Counted from the stretch's first letter, positions 18,116-29,780 are shown. The stretch is DNA of 64,000 bases from an uncultured Collinsella sp. (GCA_900540895.1 UQHV01000002.1:62001-126000), one strand, 5' to 3'. Numbers and translations are program-made. The notes: a model not told the origin generated them from the letters alone.

Positions 18116-18493
18116 ATGATTCCCGGATCGAACAAGGACCATCCGTCCTTTTTAAAGTCGTTTTCCTACGCCATGGAGGGCTTCGTCACCGCCGTCAAGA
18201 CCGAGCGCAACATTAAGATCATGCTCGTTGCGGGCGTGTGCACCGTCATTGCCGGCTGCGTCGTGGGGCTCGACATTGCCGAGTGGGCCACGATTATCAT
18301 CTGTTGCGGCCTGGTGATTCACGGCGAGCTGTGCAACACCGCTATGGAGGCCATCGTCGACCTGGCGACCCAGGAGCTCCATCCGCTGGCCAAGCGTGCG
18401 AAGGACATCGCCGCCGCTTCCGTATACATACTTTCCATCACCGCCGCGATTGTGGGCGTGCTGGTATTTGCCCACGCGCTCGGCTTTATTTAG
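18116..18493 (+). CDS. dgkA: Diacylglycerol/undecaprenol kinase
   Basis: Small membrane kinases of this family phosphorylate undecaprenol or diacylglycerol for envelope recycling. The 125-residue protein has an N-terminal amphipathic segment, three membrane helices, and the signature GELCNTAMEAIVDL with the catalytic glutamate. In Gram-positive bacteria the substrate is usually undecaprenol. It lies between ybeY and era, the customary place. Confidence 0.9.
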   Translation: MIPGSNKDHPSFLKSFSYAMEGFVTAVKTERNIKIMLVAGVCTVIAGCVVGLDIAEWATIIICCGLVIHGELCNTAMEAIVDLATQELHPLAKRAKDIAAASVYILSITAAIVGVLVFAHALGFI

Positions 18494-18505
18494 AAGGGGA
18501 TTCCC

Positions 18506-19573
18506 ATGTCCGACAATATGCAGCCTACCGATGAAGTTTTGGATGACGAGGTCCTTGACGCGGTGGATACCGAGGAGCTCGAGGATGTCGAGGAGTTCGA
18601 CCCGTTTGAGGGCATGAGCGACGAGGAACTCGACTCCCTGTGCGACGAGGACGACGGTCCTATGGGCTTTGGTGACGTGGAACCCGGTTTCCGCAGCGGC
18701 TTCGTGGCCCTGGTCGGTCGTCCCAACGCCGGCAAGTCCACGCTGCTTAATGCCTGCTATGGCAAAAAGGTCGCCATCACCTCGCCGGTGGCACAGACGA
18801 CCCGCCGCCGCATGCGCGCCGTCGTCAACCGTCCCGGCTACCAGCTGGTCTTTGTCGATACCCCGGGTATTCATAAGCCCAAGGACGGCCTGGGGTCCGA
18901 GCTCAACAAGAGCGCACTGTTCGAGTTGAACGATGTCGACGTCGTCGCGTTTTTGATTGATGCCACCAAGCCGATCGGCAGGGGAGACGCCTGGGTTGCC
19001 GAGCGCGTCAGATGCGCTCGTTGCAAGAAGGTCCTGGTGCTCACCAAGGCCGATGAGGCCGACCCCGCACAGGTCATGGAGCAGCTTAAGGCTGCCCACG
19101 AGCTTATGGAATATGACGACGAGATTGTGACGTCGTCGGTTAAGAACTTCAACGTCGATGCCTTTATCGAGACCGTTGCGCACTTTTTGCCCGAGGGTCC
19201 GCGTTGGTTCCCCGAGGACATGGGTACCGACGCTTCCGATGAGACGCTCGTTGCCGAGTTTGTGCGCGAGAAGGTCTTGCGCCGCACCCGTGATGAGATC
19301 CCGCACTCCGTTGGCGTGATCTGCGATGCGCTCGAGCAGACCAAGAAGGTGCTGCGCGTGCACGCCACCATTTACGTCGAGCGCGAGGGCCAAAAGGGCA
19401 TCATCATCGGCAAGGGCGGCGAGATGATCAAGCATATCGGTATCGACGCCCGTCGCGATCTTGAGCGCATTTTTGGCACGCAGGTCTTTTTGGAGTTGGA
19501 CGTGAAGGTCAAGGCCGGCTGGCGTGACGACGAGGCCCAGATTCGCCGCTTTGGCTATAACGCCGAGGACTAA
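18506..19573 (+). CDS. era: GTPase Era with acidic N-terminal extension
   Basis: Era binds the 3' end of 16S rRNA and is needed for 30S maturation. The 355-residue protein has G1 GRPNAGKST near residue 70, DTPGI, and the C-terminal KH domain with GKGGEMIKHIGIDAR. Compared with the usual 295-300 residues there is an extra N-terminus of about 55 residues that is very rich in Asp and Glu (DEVLDDEVLDAVDTEELEDV...). The ATG has GAAGGGG 5 bases upstream, so the extension appears real and not a start error. Confidence 0.94.
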   Translation: MSDNMQPTDEVLDDEVLDAVDTEELEDVEEFDPFEGMSDEELDSLCDEDDGPMGFGDVEPGFRSGFVALVGRPNAGKSTLLNACYGKKVAITSPVAQTTRRRMRAVVNRPGYQLVFVDTPGIHKPKDGLGSELNKSALFELNDVDVVAFLIDATKPIGRGDAWVAERVRCARCKKVLVLTKADEADPAQVMEQLKAAHELMEYDDEIVTSSVKNFNVDAFIETVAHFLPEGPRWFPEDMGTDASDETLVAEFVREKVLRRTRDEIPHSVGVICDALEQTKKVLRVHATIYVEREGQKGIIIGKGGEMIKHIGIDARRDLERIFGTQVFLELDVKVKAGWRDDEAQIRRFGYNAED

Positions 19574-19588
19574 GGACGCGCGGCGCGC

Positions 19589-20338
19589 ATGGCAGGCTCC
19601 CGGACATATCGCACGAAAGTGCTCGTGCTCGATAAGACTAAGCTCAAAGAGACCGACCTGATCTTGACGATGCTTGACGAGCGGGGGCGGCAGGTTCGTG
19701 CCGTGGCAAAGGGCGCCCGCAAACCCGGCGGACGCCTGGCTGCGCGCTGCGAGCTGTTCTGTACGGTAGATATGCTGCTCGCACATGGACGGTCACTCGA
19801 CGTGGTTTCCCAGGCCGAGCTTATGGAGGCGCCGCTCGGCGTTGCGCCCGATTACGAGACGACCTGCGCCGCAAGCGCGATCGCCGAGGTCGCGCGCGTG
19901 TGCTCGTTCGAGGACGCCGAGGACCCGTTTACCTTTGCCATCACGCAGCGAGCGCTTGCCCTGGTGGGCAGCGGGCTCGACACGGCGCATATGGATCTAC
20001 TTGTGGCGGCATATGTCTTTAAGCTGCTGTCGCACGTTGGCTATCGACCCGATTTTTCGGCCTGCGTGCTATGCGGAGACCCCATGCTGTCGTATTTTTC
20101 GCCCCAGGCGGGCGGCCTCATGTGCGGCTCATGCGCGTCGAGCGTTCCGGGCGCCGAGTTGGTCTCAACCGGCGAGGTCGCATGGCTTCGCGCCCTCATG
20201 TCCATGACGTTCGATTCCCTTATGGACGAGCGGATCGATCCGCATACGGCTGCGTTTTTGCTGGGGCTTTCGCATGTTTGGGCCGCCACGCACACCGATC
20301 AGCGGCTCCGTGCGATGGAATTCATGTTGGGTCGGTGA
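19589..20338 (+). CDS. recO: DNA repair protein RecO
   Basis: RecO loads RecA onto SSB-covered single strands in the RecFOR pathway. The 249-residue protein has the N-terminal OB fold (RTKVLVLDKTKLKETDLILTML), the helical middle, and a zinc site formed by CVLCGDP and MCGSC near residues 155-180. ATG 19,589 follows the era stop by 15 bases. It closes the mtaB-phoH-ybeY-dgkA-era-recO operon. Confidence 0.93.
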   Translation: MAGSRTYRTKVLVLDKTKLKETDLILTMLDERGRQVRAVAKGARKPGGRLAARCELFCTVDMLLAHGRSLDVVSQAELMEAPLGVAPDYETTCAASAIAEVARVCSFEDAEDPFTFAITQRALALVGSGLDTAHMDLLVAAYVFKLLSHVGYRPDFSACVLCGDPMLSYFSPQAGGLMCGSCASSVPGAELVSTGEVAWLRALMSMTFDSLMDERIDPHTAAFLLGLSHVWAATHTDQRLRAMEFMLGR

Positions 20339-20440
20339 TGATGCGCAGGCGCGCGTCGCTTGTGGTAACATACCGACCTGTTGGTACCTCGACCTTGGAT
20401 GTTCGCTCCACCGGCGGCTTCTCAGTCCGAGGCGAATAGA

Positions 20441-20456
20441 GTCGCCCACGGGCGAC
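20441..20456 (+). promoter_or_regulatory. Hairpin in the rpsO leader
   Basis: GTCGCC CACG GGCGAC lies 20 bases upstream of the rpsO start, within the leader that follows a possible -10 TAACAT (20,365-20,370). S15 often represses its own synthesis through leader structures; whether this is one cannot be told by eye. Confidence 0.35.
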
Positions 20457-20476
20457 GCGAAACGAAAGGTGAAACA

Positions 20477-20755
20477 ATGACTGTTTCCAAAGAGCGCAAG
20501 GCGGAGCTGACCGCCCAGTTCGGTAACTCCCCGGTCGATACCGGTAACCCCAAGGTTCAGGTCGCCATCCTGTCCGAGCGCATCAAGGAGCTGACCGAGC
20601 ACATGAAGTCCCACCAGAAGGACTTCCACACCCGTCGTGGCCTGCTCATGCTCGTTGGCCGTCGTCGTCGTCTTCTCTCCTACATCAAGAAGAACGACAT
20701 CGTCGAGTACCGTGAGCTCATCAAGGCTCTGGGCATCCGCGACAACATCCAGTAA
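20477..20755 (+). CDS. rpsO: 30S ribosomal protein S15
   Basis: S15 binds the central domain of 16S rRNA. The 92-residue product matches the family over its length (SPVDTGNPKVQVAILSERIKELTEHMKSHQKDFHTRRGLL). ATG 20,477 has GAAAGGTG upstream; the longer frame reads through the leader. The rpsO-pnp order is conserved in bacteria. Confidence 0.96.
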   Translation: MTVSKERKAELTAQFGNSPVDTGNPKVQVAILSERIKELTEHMKSHQKDFHTRRGLLMLVGRRRRLLSYIKKNDIVEYRELIKALGIRDNIQ

Positions 20756-20771
20756 CGGATTTGTACATGCT

Positions 20772-20804
20772 AAGAGCGTCCTGCGCAGCGGGGCGCTCTT
20801 TTTG
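20772..20804 (+). terminator. Terminator between rpsO and pnp
   Basis: AAGAGCG...CGCTCTT stem with extra G-C pairs, followed by TTTTTG. Some read-through into pnp is possible as in other species. Confidence 0.85.
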
Positions 20805-20906
20805 TGTAAGGGCGTGAACAATCACGCTCTGAAGCGTGGCGGGGGCAGGGGGCCCGCGTCACATGAGAAGCCCGCAGGCAAGGGGCCTGTGGGGTAAAGG
20901 AGAACA

Positions 20907-23153
<2,247 letters not shown>

Positions 23154-23176
23154 CAGCCGTACATAAGCAGCTCAAC

Positions 23177-23206
23177 AAGGGCGACTCCTAAGGGGGTCGC
23201 CCTTTT
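23177..23206 (+). terminator. Terminator after pnp
   Basis: AAGGGCGAC (23,177-23,185) and GTCGCCCTT (23,196-23,204) pair perfectly and are followed by a short T run. Confidence 0.85.
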
Positions 23207-23223
23207 GCTATTCTCGGCGGGGC

Positions 23224-23320
23224 CGCAGGTAAAGTTTCCTGCTCTACAGTCCTGCTCGCACGGAGAGCATATTAAGTGCTTTCCTTTGCGTGCGGAACTC
23301 GCGATAAACTTCATATGCGT
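23224..23320 (-). repeat. Hairpin element, copy A (pnp-rnj spacer)
   Basis: On the minus strand this copy matches copy B (23,490-23,580) over about 85 bases: an outer AAGTTT stem, the shared GCGAGTTCCGCACG and GAGCAGGACTGTAGAGCAGG blocks, and a central stem around TTAAT. Stem bases differ between copies but still pair. Its outer arms are short and imperfect. Confidence 0.75.
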
Positions 23321-23469
23321 CCCTCCCGGGCGCAAGCAAAAGGGCTGGTTAATGCCGCTCGCTATTTAGTTAGACAGTCTATTCAGTAGTCAGATTACAG
23401 ATCTGTAGATAGCCGCAGCAGCATCTTCCCAGATAAAACCGACCAAAATAAACCTGTCTCTATTTGGCA

Positions 23470-23602
23470 GGTTTCCCGTGGGGCGGGCACTGATGAAGTT
23501 TATCGCGAGTTCCGCACGAACAGGAGGCCACTTAATGTGGCCTCCGTCGTGAGCAGGACTGTAGAGCAGGAAACTTCATCAGTGCCCGCCCCACGGGAAA
23601 CC
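23470..23602 (+). repeat. Hairpin element, copy B, with 32-base perfect terminal arms
   Basis: Bases 23,470-23,501 and 23,571-23,602 are exact inverted repeats of 32 bases. Inside sits a second perfect stem GGAGGCCAC-TTAAT-GTGGCCTCC (23,523-23,545). The internal part matches copy A in inverted orientation, but the outer 22 bases of the arms do not. The 640-base spacer holds no gene; bases 23,321-23,469 show only small palindromes. Confidence 0.8.
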
Positions 23603-23662
23603 GGCGGGATGGACCAGTTCAGATGGGGCTTTGATGCATGGGTGGTCTGTTGGTGGGCAAAT

Positions 23663-23671
23663 GGGTATCAT
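23663..23671 (+). promoter_or_regulatory. Candidate -10 region for the rnj operon
   Basis: GGGTATCAT, of the same form as other -10 regions here, about 120 bases upstream of rnj. This places the promoter downstream of both hairpin elements. Confidence 0.35.
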
Positions 23672-23790
23672 ACTGAGGTTACTGCGTCGACTCTATGATG
23701 CATGTTTGTACGTTCCCGGCGGTCGGTTTGCCAGAAGCGCCCCGCCGGTTGTTCCAGACCCGTTTCGAAGAAAGGAAACCACACTAACCT

Positions 23791-25461
23791 ATGGCAGCTA
23801 AAAAATCATCTCCCTTGAAGATCATTCCGCTCGGTGGCCTTGACGGCATCGGCAAGAACATGACGGTCTTCGAGTGCGGCGACGACATGGTGCTCGTCGA
23901 CGCCGGTCTCATGTTCCCGGATGACTCCCAGCCTGGTATCGATCTGGTACTCCCGGATTACACCTATGTTCTGGAGAACGAGGAAAAGCTCCGCGGCATC
24001 GTCGTCACTCACGGCCACGAGGACCACACCGGTTCGCTACCGTATCTGCTGCAGGACCTCAACAACAAGGTGCCCATCTTCTCGAGCAAGCTGACGCTTG
24101 GCTTTATCGAGGGTAAGCTCTCCGAGTTTCGTATTCGTGCACCCAAGTTCCGTGAGGTCAAGGGCGGTAGCCACGTCAATCTGGGTGGCATTTCGCTCGA
24201 CTTCTTCTCGATGACGCACTCAATCCCGGGCGCTCTGGGCGTGTTCATCCGCACCAACCAGGGCACCGTTATGCACACCGGCGACTTTAAGCTCGACCAG
24301 ACGCCCATCGACGGTGTCACGCCCGACTATGCCGCTATCAGCCGCTTTGCCAAGCAGGGCATCGACCTGCTGCTGTCCGACTCCACCAACGCCACGGTCC
24401 CCGGTTTTACCAAGTCCGAGGCCGAGGTTGGCCCCAATCTGCTGCATGCCATCAAGAATGCTCCGGGCCGCGTGTTCGTCGCGTCGTTCTCGAGCCACAT
24501 CCATCGTCTGCAGCAGATCTGCGACGCCGCCCGCAAGTGTGGCCGCAAGGTCGTCGTGACCGGTCGTTCCATGCTCACCAACACCCGCGTGGCGCGCGAG
24601 CTCGGTTACCTCAACATCGATGACGCCGATATCATCGATGCCTTCGATATCGACAACCTGCCTGACGACAAGATCGTCGTCATGTGCACCGGTTCGCAGG
24701 GCGAGCCCCTGTCGGCCCTTTCGCGCATGGCCAACGGCGAACACAAGACGCTCTCCATCCACGAGGGCGATACCGTCATCCTCTCGGCAACGCCGGTCCC
24801 CGGTAACGAGAAGGCCGTCCAGCAGGTCGTCAACAGCCTGGCCAAGCTCGGTTGCGACGTGTGGGATAAGAACCGCGCTCTTGTCCACGTCTCGGGCCAC
24901 GGTAGCCAGGAGGAGCTCAAGCTCCTGATGGCCATGGCCAAGCCCACGTACTTTATGCCGGTTCACGGTGAAGCCGTGCATCTGCGCGCCCATGCCCAGC
25001 TGGCTCGCAAGATGGGCATCAAGGACGATCATATCTTTATCCTCGATAACGGCGACACGCTCGAGATGCGCGGCGGTATCGTCAAACGCGGTACGCCCGT
25101 CGAGTCCGGCGTCGTCTACGTCGACGGCCTGCGTATCGGCGATACCGACCCCATCGTCCTGCGCGATCGTCAGAAGCTCGCCAACGACGGTATGGTTACC
25201 GCTGTTGCCATCGTCTCGCTTAAGCATAAGAAAATCGAGGCCATCGAGTTCTCGGGCCGCGGTGTCTCGTTTGCCATCGACGACCAGTTCTCCGAGGATG
25301 CCTCCGCGTCCATCATGAAGACGATCGAGAAGGGCAAGTTCAGCTTTACGAGCAGCGGTTCCGATGCTATTCGTAAGGCCGTGCGTGATTCGCTTTCTAA
25401 CTTTATCTGGAGCCGTACGCGCACCCGTCCGATGATCATCCCGGTCGTCATGGAGGTTTAG
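23791..25461 (+). CDS. rnj: Ribonuclease J
   Basis: RNase J is a metallo-beta-lactamase/beta-CASP nuclease with endo- and 5' exonuclease activity. The 556-residue protein has PLGGLDGIGKNMTVFE, the metal motif HGHEDHTGS near residue 72, DFKLDQTP, SGHGSQEELKLL and the C-terminal domain after residue 440. It lies just behind pnp and directly before ftsK, the usual actinobacterial order. ATG 23,791 follows AAAGGA at a longish distance of about 15 bases. Confidence 0.95.
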   Translation: MAAKKSSPLKIIPLGGLDGIGKNMTVFECGDDMVLVDAGLMFPDDSQPGIDLVLPDYTYVLENEEKLRGIVVTHGHEDHTGSLPYLLQDLNNKVPIFSSKLTLGFIEGKLSEFRIRAPKFREVKGGSHVNLGGISLDFFSMTHSIPGALGVFIRTNQGTVMHTGDFKLDQTPIDGVTPDYAAISRFAKQGIDLLLSDSTNATVPGFTKSEAEVGPNLLHAIKNAPGRVFVASFSSHIHRLQQICDAARKCGRKVVVTGRSMLTNTRVARELGYLNIDDADIIDAFDIDNLPDDKIVVMCTGSQGEPLSALSRMANGEHKTLSIHEGDTVILSATPVPGNEKAVQQVVNSLAKLGCDVWDKNRALVHVSGHGSQEELKLLMAMAKPTYFMPVHGEAVHLRAHAQLARKMGIKDDHIFILDNGDTLEMRGGIVKRGTPVESGVVYVDGLRIGDTDPIVLRDRQKLANDGMVTAVAIVSLKHKKIEAIEFSGRGVSFAIDDQFSEDASASIMKTIEKGKFSFTSSGSDAIRKAVRDSLSNFIWSRTRTRPMIIPVVMEV

Positions 25462-25462
25462 T

Positions 25463-28243
25463 TTGGCGCGCGGATCTGCACAAAACGCCAAAGGTAATAA
25501 GGCCAATAACCAACCGGCATCTGCTAAGGGTGCCGGTTCCCATCTGCGTGCCAATAAGGGCCACGAGGCGGACTTCGACGATTTTGAGCCCTTGGTGGAG
25601 CCCTCGGCCAACCGCGATATCGCCGGCGTGGTCATCGCCGTTTTGGCGATTGCGTCCTTCATTGCCGTGATTTCGCCGGCGACTGCACCCGTTACGGCTG
25701 CGGTTGCCGGTTTCTACCACCTGGGCTTTGGTCTGGGCGCCTACGTGCTGCCGATCGTCATTTTGCTGTTTGCCGCCACGCTCTTTTTAGGCGAGGACTC
25801 GCCGCTCAACATTCGCTCGGTCGCGGGCGGAGCCGTGGTCTTTATCGCCGTTGTCTCCATTCTTTCGCTGGTGGTGCCGGGTACGAGCGACTCGTGTGAC
25901 CTTATGTTCACGCCGCAAAATCTGTCCGCCTCGGGTGGCTACATCGGTGCGTTTATTGCGAGTGCGCTGCAGAATGCCCTGGGTAAGCCTATCGCGATGG
26001 TGGTCCTGTTGGGCCTTGTCGTCGTGGGCTTGGTCATCATCGGCTTTTCGGTTGGCGGCGTTTTGCGCTCTGCTCGCGACCGCGCGGCCGATTTTGCCGA
26101 GCGCCGTCGTGCCGATGTCAACGCCAGCCCGTGGGGTGACGACGAAGCCCTGTCGGTGCCCGGCGTTGCCCGTCCGCACCTGAGCATTCTTCGTCAAAAG
26201 GGCTCTGATGCTGCCGTGACCACGGTCATGGGTAACGATGTAGACCCGGTTTTGGACGATGACGACGAGGACGAGGATCCGTTTGTCGACGTATCCGATG
26301 CCGTGGAGGCCGAGCGCGCTAAGACGACGCTGATGCCGCGCCGTCATGTCAAGAAGGGCAAGGCCACACCCAAGTTGAATACGAGTGAGCCTGACCCGTC
26401 TTGGTCCGATAGCGAGATTGAGCTCACCGAGGGCGATGACGAGGACGACGAGGCTCCGATTGAGACCGCAAAGACAACTTTGCTGCCGCGTCGCCATGCA
26501 AAGCGCGACCAGGTAACCGGTCAGCTTTCGATGGAAGACGACCCCGATAAGATCGACGAGTCCGAGCCGCCGTTTGCCGTGAATCCTGTTTCGGCAGCAC
26601 CTCAGATTCCCGACTTCTTGAAGCATTCCAAGGTTGCCGATGTGCCTGCCTCGAGTGCTGTCGAATCGGCTGCGGCTAGCGATGGGGGAGCGGATGGCGG
26701 CACCGCAGATAACGAGGGCGAAGAAGAGGACGGCCTCAAGCTTCCGCCGCTCGAAATCCTGCATGCCAACCCGCAGTCGGCATCCTCCGCGTCTTCTGAC
26801 AAGGAACTTGAGCAGACTGCCGAGTCGCTTCAGTCCACGTTGCTTGAGTTTGGCCGCAGTGCCCGCGTGGTCGGCTGGATCGCTGGCCCCACGGTGACGA
26901 CCTTTAAGCTGCAACCTGGCGAGGGCGAGCGCGTGAGCAAGATTTCGAGCCTCGAGGACGATATCGCGCTTTCGCTCGCTGCTCAGTCGGTGCGCATCTT
27001 TGCCCCAATCCCCGGCACCTCGCTCGTGGGCATCGAGATTCCCAATCGCAAGCGCCAAAACGTCAATTTGGGCGACGTGCTGCCCTATGTGAAGGGCGGC
27101 CCGCTCGAGCTGGCCATCGGCCGCGATGCCGAGGGCACGCCGGTTGTCGCCGACCTCGCCAAGATGCCCCACCTGCTTATTGCCGGTACGACCGGTTCTG
27201 GTAAGTCGGTGATGATCAATTCCATCATTACGACCCTGCTCATGCGCGCCCTTCCCGAGGATGTTCGCCTGATCATGGTCGACCCCAAGCGCGTCGAGCT
27301 TGCGGGCTATAACGGTCTGCCGCATCTTTACGTGCCTGTAGTGACCGAGCCCAAGCAGGCCGCGAGCGCTCTGCAATGGGCCGTGTCCGAGATGGAGCGT
27401 CGCCTGAAGGTCTTCGAGCGTCTTAACGTGCGTAAGATCTCGACCTACAACGAAAAGCAGGCTGCCGGCGAGTTTGAGCATTACGACAACCCGCCGCAAA
27501 AGATGCCCTACCTGGTCATCATCATTGACGAGCTCTCGGACCTGATGATGGTCGCCGGTAAGGATGTCGAGGCCTCGATCGTGCGTATTGCACAGCTGGG
27601 CCGTGCCGCCGGTATTCATCTTATCGTGGCCACGCAGCGCCCCAGCTCCAACGTGGTGACGGGCCTCATCAAGGCCAATATCACCAACCGCATCGCCTTT
27701 AACGTCGCCACGGGCATCGACTCGCGCGTCATCATCGACCAGATGGGTGCCGAAAAGCTCACCGGTTTGGGCGACATGCTGTTCTCCAAGGTCGACTGGG
27801 GCAAGCCCCGCCGTATCCAGGGCTGCTTTGTCTCGGATGACGAAATCAACGAGATTGTCGAGTTCGTCAAGTCGCAAAGCGAGCCCGACTACCACGAGGA
27901 GATTCTGTCGGCCGTGGCTCCTGCCTCGATGTCCATGGCGGGTGGTGGCGGTATAGTCCGCACCGGAGTCGCCGAGCCGCAAGACGATGACCCGCTCATC
28001 TGGGAAGCCGCCCATATTGTGGTGGAATCGCAGCTTGGCTCCACATCTGGCCTGCAACGTCGTCTGAAGGTTGGCTATGCGCGTGCCGGGCGTATTATGG
28101 ACATGCTGGAAGAAAAGGGTGTCGTCGGTCCGCCCGACGGTTCAAAGCCGCGCGAGGTCCTGCTGGACGAGGAGGGTCTTGCCGCGCTGGAATCTGTCGA
28201 CGCCGAGATGGCACGTGAAGATCGTGAGTTTGGAGGATTCTGA
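25463..28243 (+). CDS. ftsK: DNA translocase FtsK/SpoIIIE
   Basis: FtsK pumps chromosomal DNA through the closing septum. The 926-residue protein has four or five N-terminal membrane helices (about 50-200), a long acidic, low-complexity linker (about 250-440) with a repeated TTLxPRRHxK motif, the motor domain with P-loop IAGTTGSGKSVMIN near residue 570 and Walker B VIIIDELSDLM, and a C-terminal winged-helix gamma domain (STSGLQRRLKVGYARAGRIMDML). It starts with TTG one base after rnj and overlaps the next gene. Confidence 0.95.
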   Translation: MARGSAQNAKGNKANNQPASAKGAGSHLRANKGHEADFDDFEPLVEPSANRDIAGVVIAVLAIASFIAVISPATAPVTAAVAGFYHLGFGLGAYVLPIVILLFAATLFLGEDSPLNIRSVAGGAVVFIAVVSILSLVVPGTSDSCDLMFTPQNLSASGGYIGAFIASALQNALGKPIAMVVLLGLVVVGLVIIGFSVGGVLRSARDRAADFAERRRADVNASPWGDDEALSVPGVARPHLSILRQKGSDAAVTTVMGNDVDPVLDDDDEDEDPFVDVSDAVEAERAKTTLMPRRHVKKGKATPKLNTSEPDPSWSDSEIELTEGDDEDDEAPIETAKTTLLPRRHAKRDQVTGQLSMEDDPDKIDESEPPFAVNPVSAAPQIPDFLKHSKVADVPASSAVESAAASDGGADGGTADNEGEEEDGLKLPPLEILHANPQSASSASSDKELEQTAESLQSTLLEFGRSARVVGWIAGPTVTTFKLQPGEGERVSKISSLEDDIALSLAAQSVRIFAPIPGTSLVGIEIPNRKRQNVNLGDVLPYVKGGPLELAIGRDAEGTPVVADLAKMPHLLIAGTTGSGKSVMINSIITTLLMRALPEDVRLIMVDPKRVELAGYNGLPHLYVPVVTEPKQAASALQWAVSEMERRLKVFERLNVRKISTYNEKQAAGEFEHYDNPPQKMPYLVIIIDELSDLMMVAGKDVEASIVRIAQLGRAAGIHLIVATQRPSSNVVTGLIKANITNRIAFNVATGIDSRVIIDQMGAEKLTGLGDMLFSKVDWGKPRRIQGCFVSDDEINEIVEFVKSQSEPDYHEEILSAVAPASMSMAGGGGIVRTGVAEPQDDDPLIWEAAHIVVESQLGSTSGLQRRLKVGYARAGRIMDMLEEKGVVGPPDGSKPREVLLDEEGLAALESVDAEMAREDREFGGF

Positions 28244-29754
28244 TGGCTGCACGCTTTGGTGACATGCTGCTCGAGCAGCGTCGCCGAATGGGTCTTTCCA
28301 TTCAGCAGGTCGCCAACACCATCAAAATCAGGCCGCAGATCATCGAGTTTTTCGAAACCGGTAACTTTGCCTCGATGCCGCCGCGCGGCTATGCGCAGGG
28401 CATGATTTCGAGCTATGCTCGCTTTTTGGGCCTCAATCCGCGCGAGGTCGTCAATGCCTACTTTGACGACCTGATGGCATACGAACGCGAGACGTCGCAG
28501 CAGGGCGGTCGTTTTCAGGACGCCGCCGGCTACGTTAATTCGCGTTCCTCGGTCGATAACGGGCGCTTTCTGATGGTTCAGGGCGGTCGTTCGACCCGCT
28601 ATGGACAGCGTCCTCAGCAGGCCGGTTATATTACCGAGACGGGTTCGGGCGAGGAGATTCGCTCACAGCGTGACCGGTTCCGCAGTACGCCGATGCCCGA
28701 GGACCGTGCACTTCCCGCTGCTCGCGGCGTGGCGCGTGACCCTCGTGCCGGCTACGGCGACGGCGGCTATTCCGATCGCGGTTACCGTGGTGTCTCCACC
28801 GGACGCTCTCGCGGTGGCTATGCGGATGCCGATGCCACGCAGGTGACGCCGCGTCTTCGCTCTCAATCACAGCCGTATGGCCAGCGCTCTTCGGCTTCGC
28901 GTTCGGGCCAGCGTGGCTATCAAGGCCGCGGTGAGCTTGCGCCCCGCTCGGGTCAGCGCAGCCTTCAGGGCCAGGGCGGCTATCGCGGCCGTTCCGATAG
29001 CAATCGCGGTCGTATGCCTCAGGGAGGCGGCCGCAGCAGTTCCGGTCGTGGACGCGGCGGATCACGTACTCCTCAAAACAACGGGCTCGATCCGCGTATC
29101 GTCTACGCCGGCATCGGTGCCGTTGTGCTGCTGTTGATTGTGCTCATCGTGGTGCTTCTGCGTGGCTGCGCATCTTCGGCGCCCGAGAACACGCCCGAGA
29201 CGCCCACTGCTACCAAGATGACGACCAAGAAGTCTTCTAAGAAGACCGAAACGGTCGACGAGGACGATGACACCGATGAGGCGACGGATGAGTCGACTGA
29301 TTCGGACGCTACCAAGACGACGGCCAAGAAGGAAGAGAACGAGGTCACGAAGGTCAAAGTCTCCGTTGCCAAGGGAAAGACCGCGTGGATTGAGGTCAAG
29401 GTTGACGGCAAGTCGGTCTATGGCGCCCAGGCGACTGGCCCCTTTGAGCAGGAGTACACGCCCGAGTCTTCGATCGAGATCACCACGTCCAAGCCTTCCG
29501 ATGTCACCGTTACCAAGAACGGTGAAAAGGTTCGTTACGATACCAAGACCTCGGGCGTGGCGCGTGTGACGATCACCGTTCCCAAGAAGGAGACGTCTGA
29601 TTCCGAGAATGGTGAAAGTTCTGATGGTACCGACACCACCGATGGTACCGATACCACCGACGGTACCGATGCCCAGTCCACGGATGGCGCCGATACCGCA
29701 ACTGACGGTCAGACACCCACCGATTCTACCGACAATTCGTACGATAGCTACTAG
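28243..29754 (+). CDS. RodZ-like helix-turn-helix membrane protein
   Basis: This 503-residue protein starts with a RodZ-type helix-turn-helix (FGDMLLEQRRRMGLSIQQVANTIKIRPQIIEFFETGNF, about 5-75), then has an Arg/Gly/Ser-rich cytoplasmic linker (about 100-280), one membrane helix (about 286-305), an acidic Thr/Glu segment, a DUF4115-like beta domain (about 370-450) and a repetitive DGTDTT tail. RodZ proteins connect the MreB cytoskeleton to the membrane; here a role in cell shape or septation next to ftsK is inferred. Its ATG overlaps the ftsK stop. Confidence 0.75.
   Translation: MAARFGDMLLEQRRRMGLSIQQVANTIKIRPQIIEFFETGNFASMPPRGYAQGMISSYARFLGLNPREVVNAYFDDLMAYERETSQQGGRFQDAAGYVNSRSSVDNGRFLMVQGGRSTRYGQRPQQAGYITETGSGEEIRSQRDRFRSTPMPEDRALPAARGVARDPRAGYGDGGYSDRGYRGVSTGRSRGGYADADATQVTPRLRSQSQPYGQRSSASRSGQRGYQGRGELAPRSGQRSLQGQGGYRGRSDSNRGRMPQGGGRSSSGRGRGGSRTPQNNGLDPRIVYAGIGAVVLLLIVLIVVLLRGCASSAPENTPETPTATKMTTKKSSKKTETVDEDDDTDEATDESTDSDATKTTAKKEENEVTKVKVSVAKGKTAWIEVKVDGKSVYGAQATGPFEQEYTPESSIEITTSKPSDVTVTKNGEKVRYDTKTSGVARVTITVPKKETSDSENGESSDGTDTTDGTDTTDGTDAQSTDGADTATDGQTPTDSTDNSYDSY
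29616..29700 (+). repeat. Short tandem repeat encoding DGTDTT
   Basis: About three 18-base units GATGGTACCGATACCACC, with one synonymous change between the first two, followed by decayed copies. They make the acidic C-terminal tail of the RodZ-like protein. In-frame unit changes would alter tail length without a frameshift. Confidence 0.6.
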
Positions 29755-29780
29755 GCCGCTCGTACGCGAAAGGAAACATC

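Noticed and set aside
23224..23602. CRISPR array in the repeat-rich pnp-rnj spacer
   Set aside because: There are only two copies, in inverted orientation, without equal spacers or cas genes. No CRISPR array was seen anywhere in the window.
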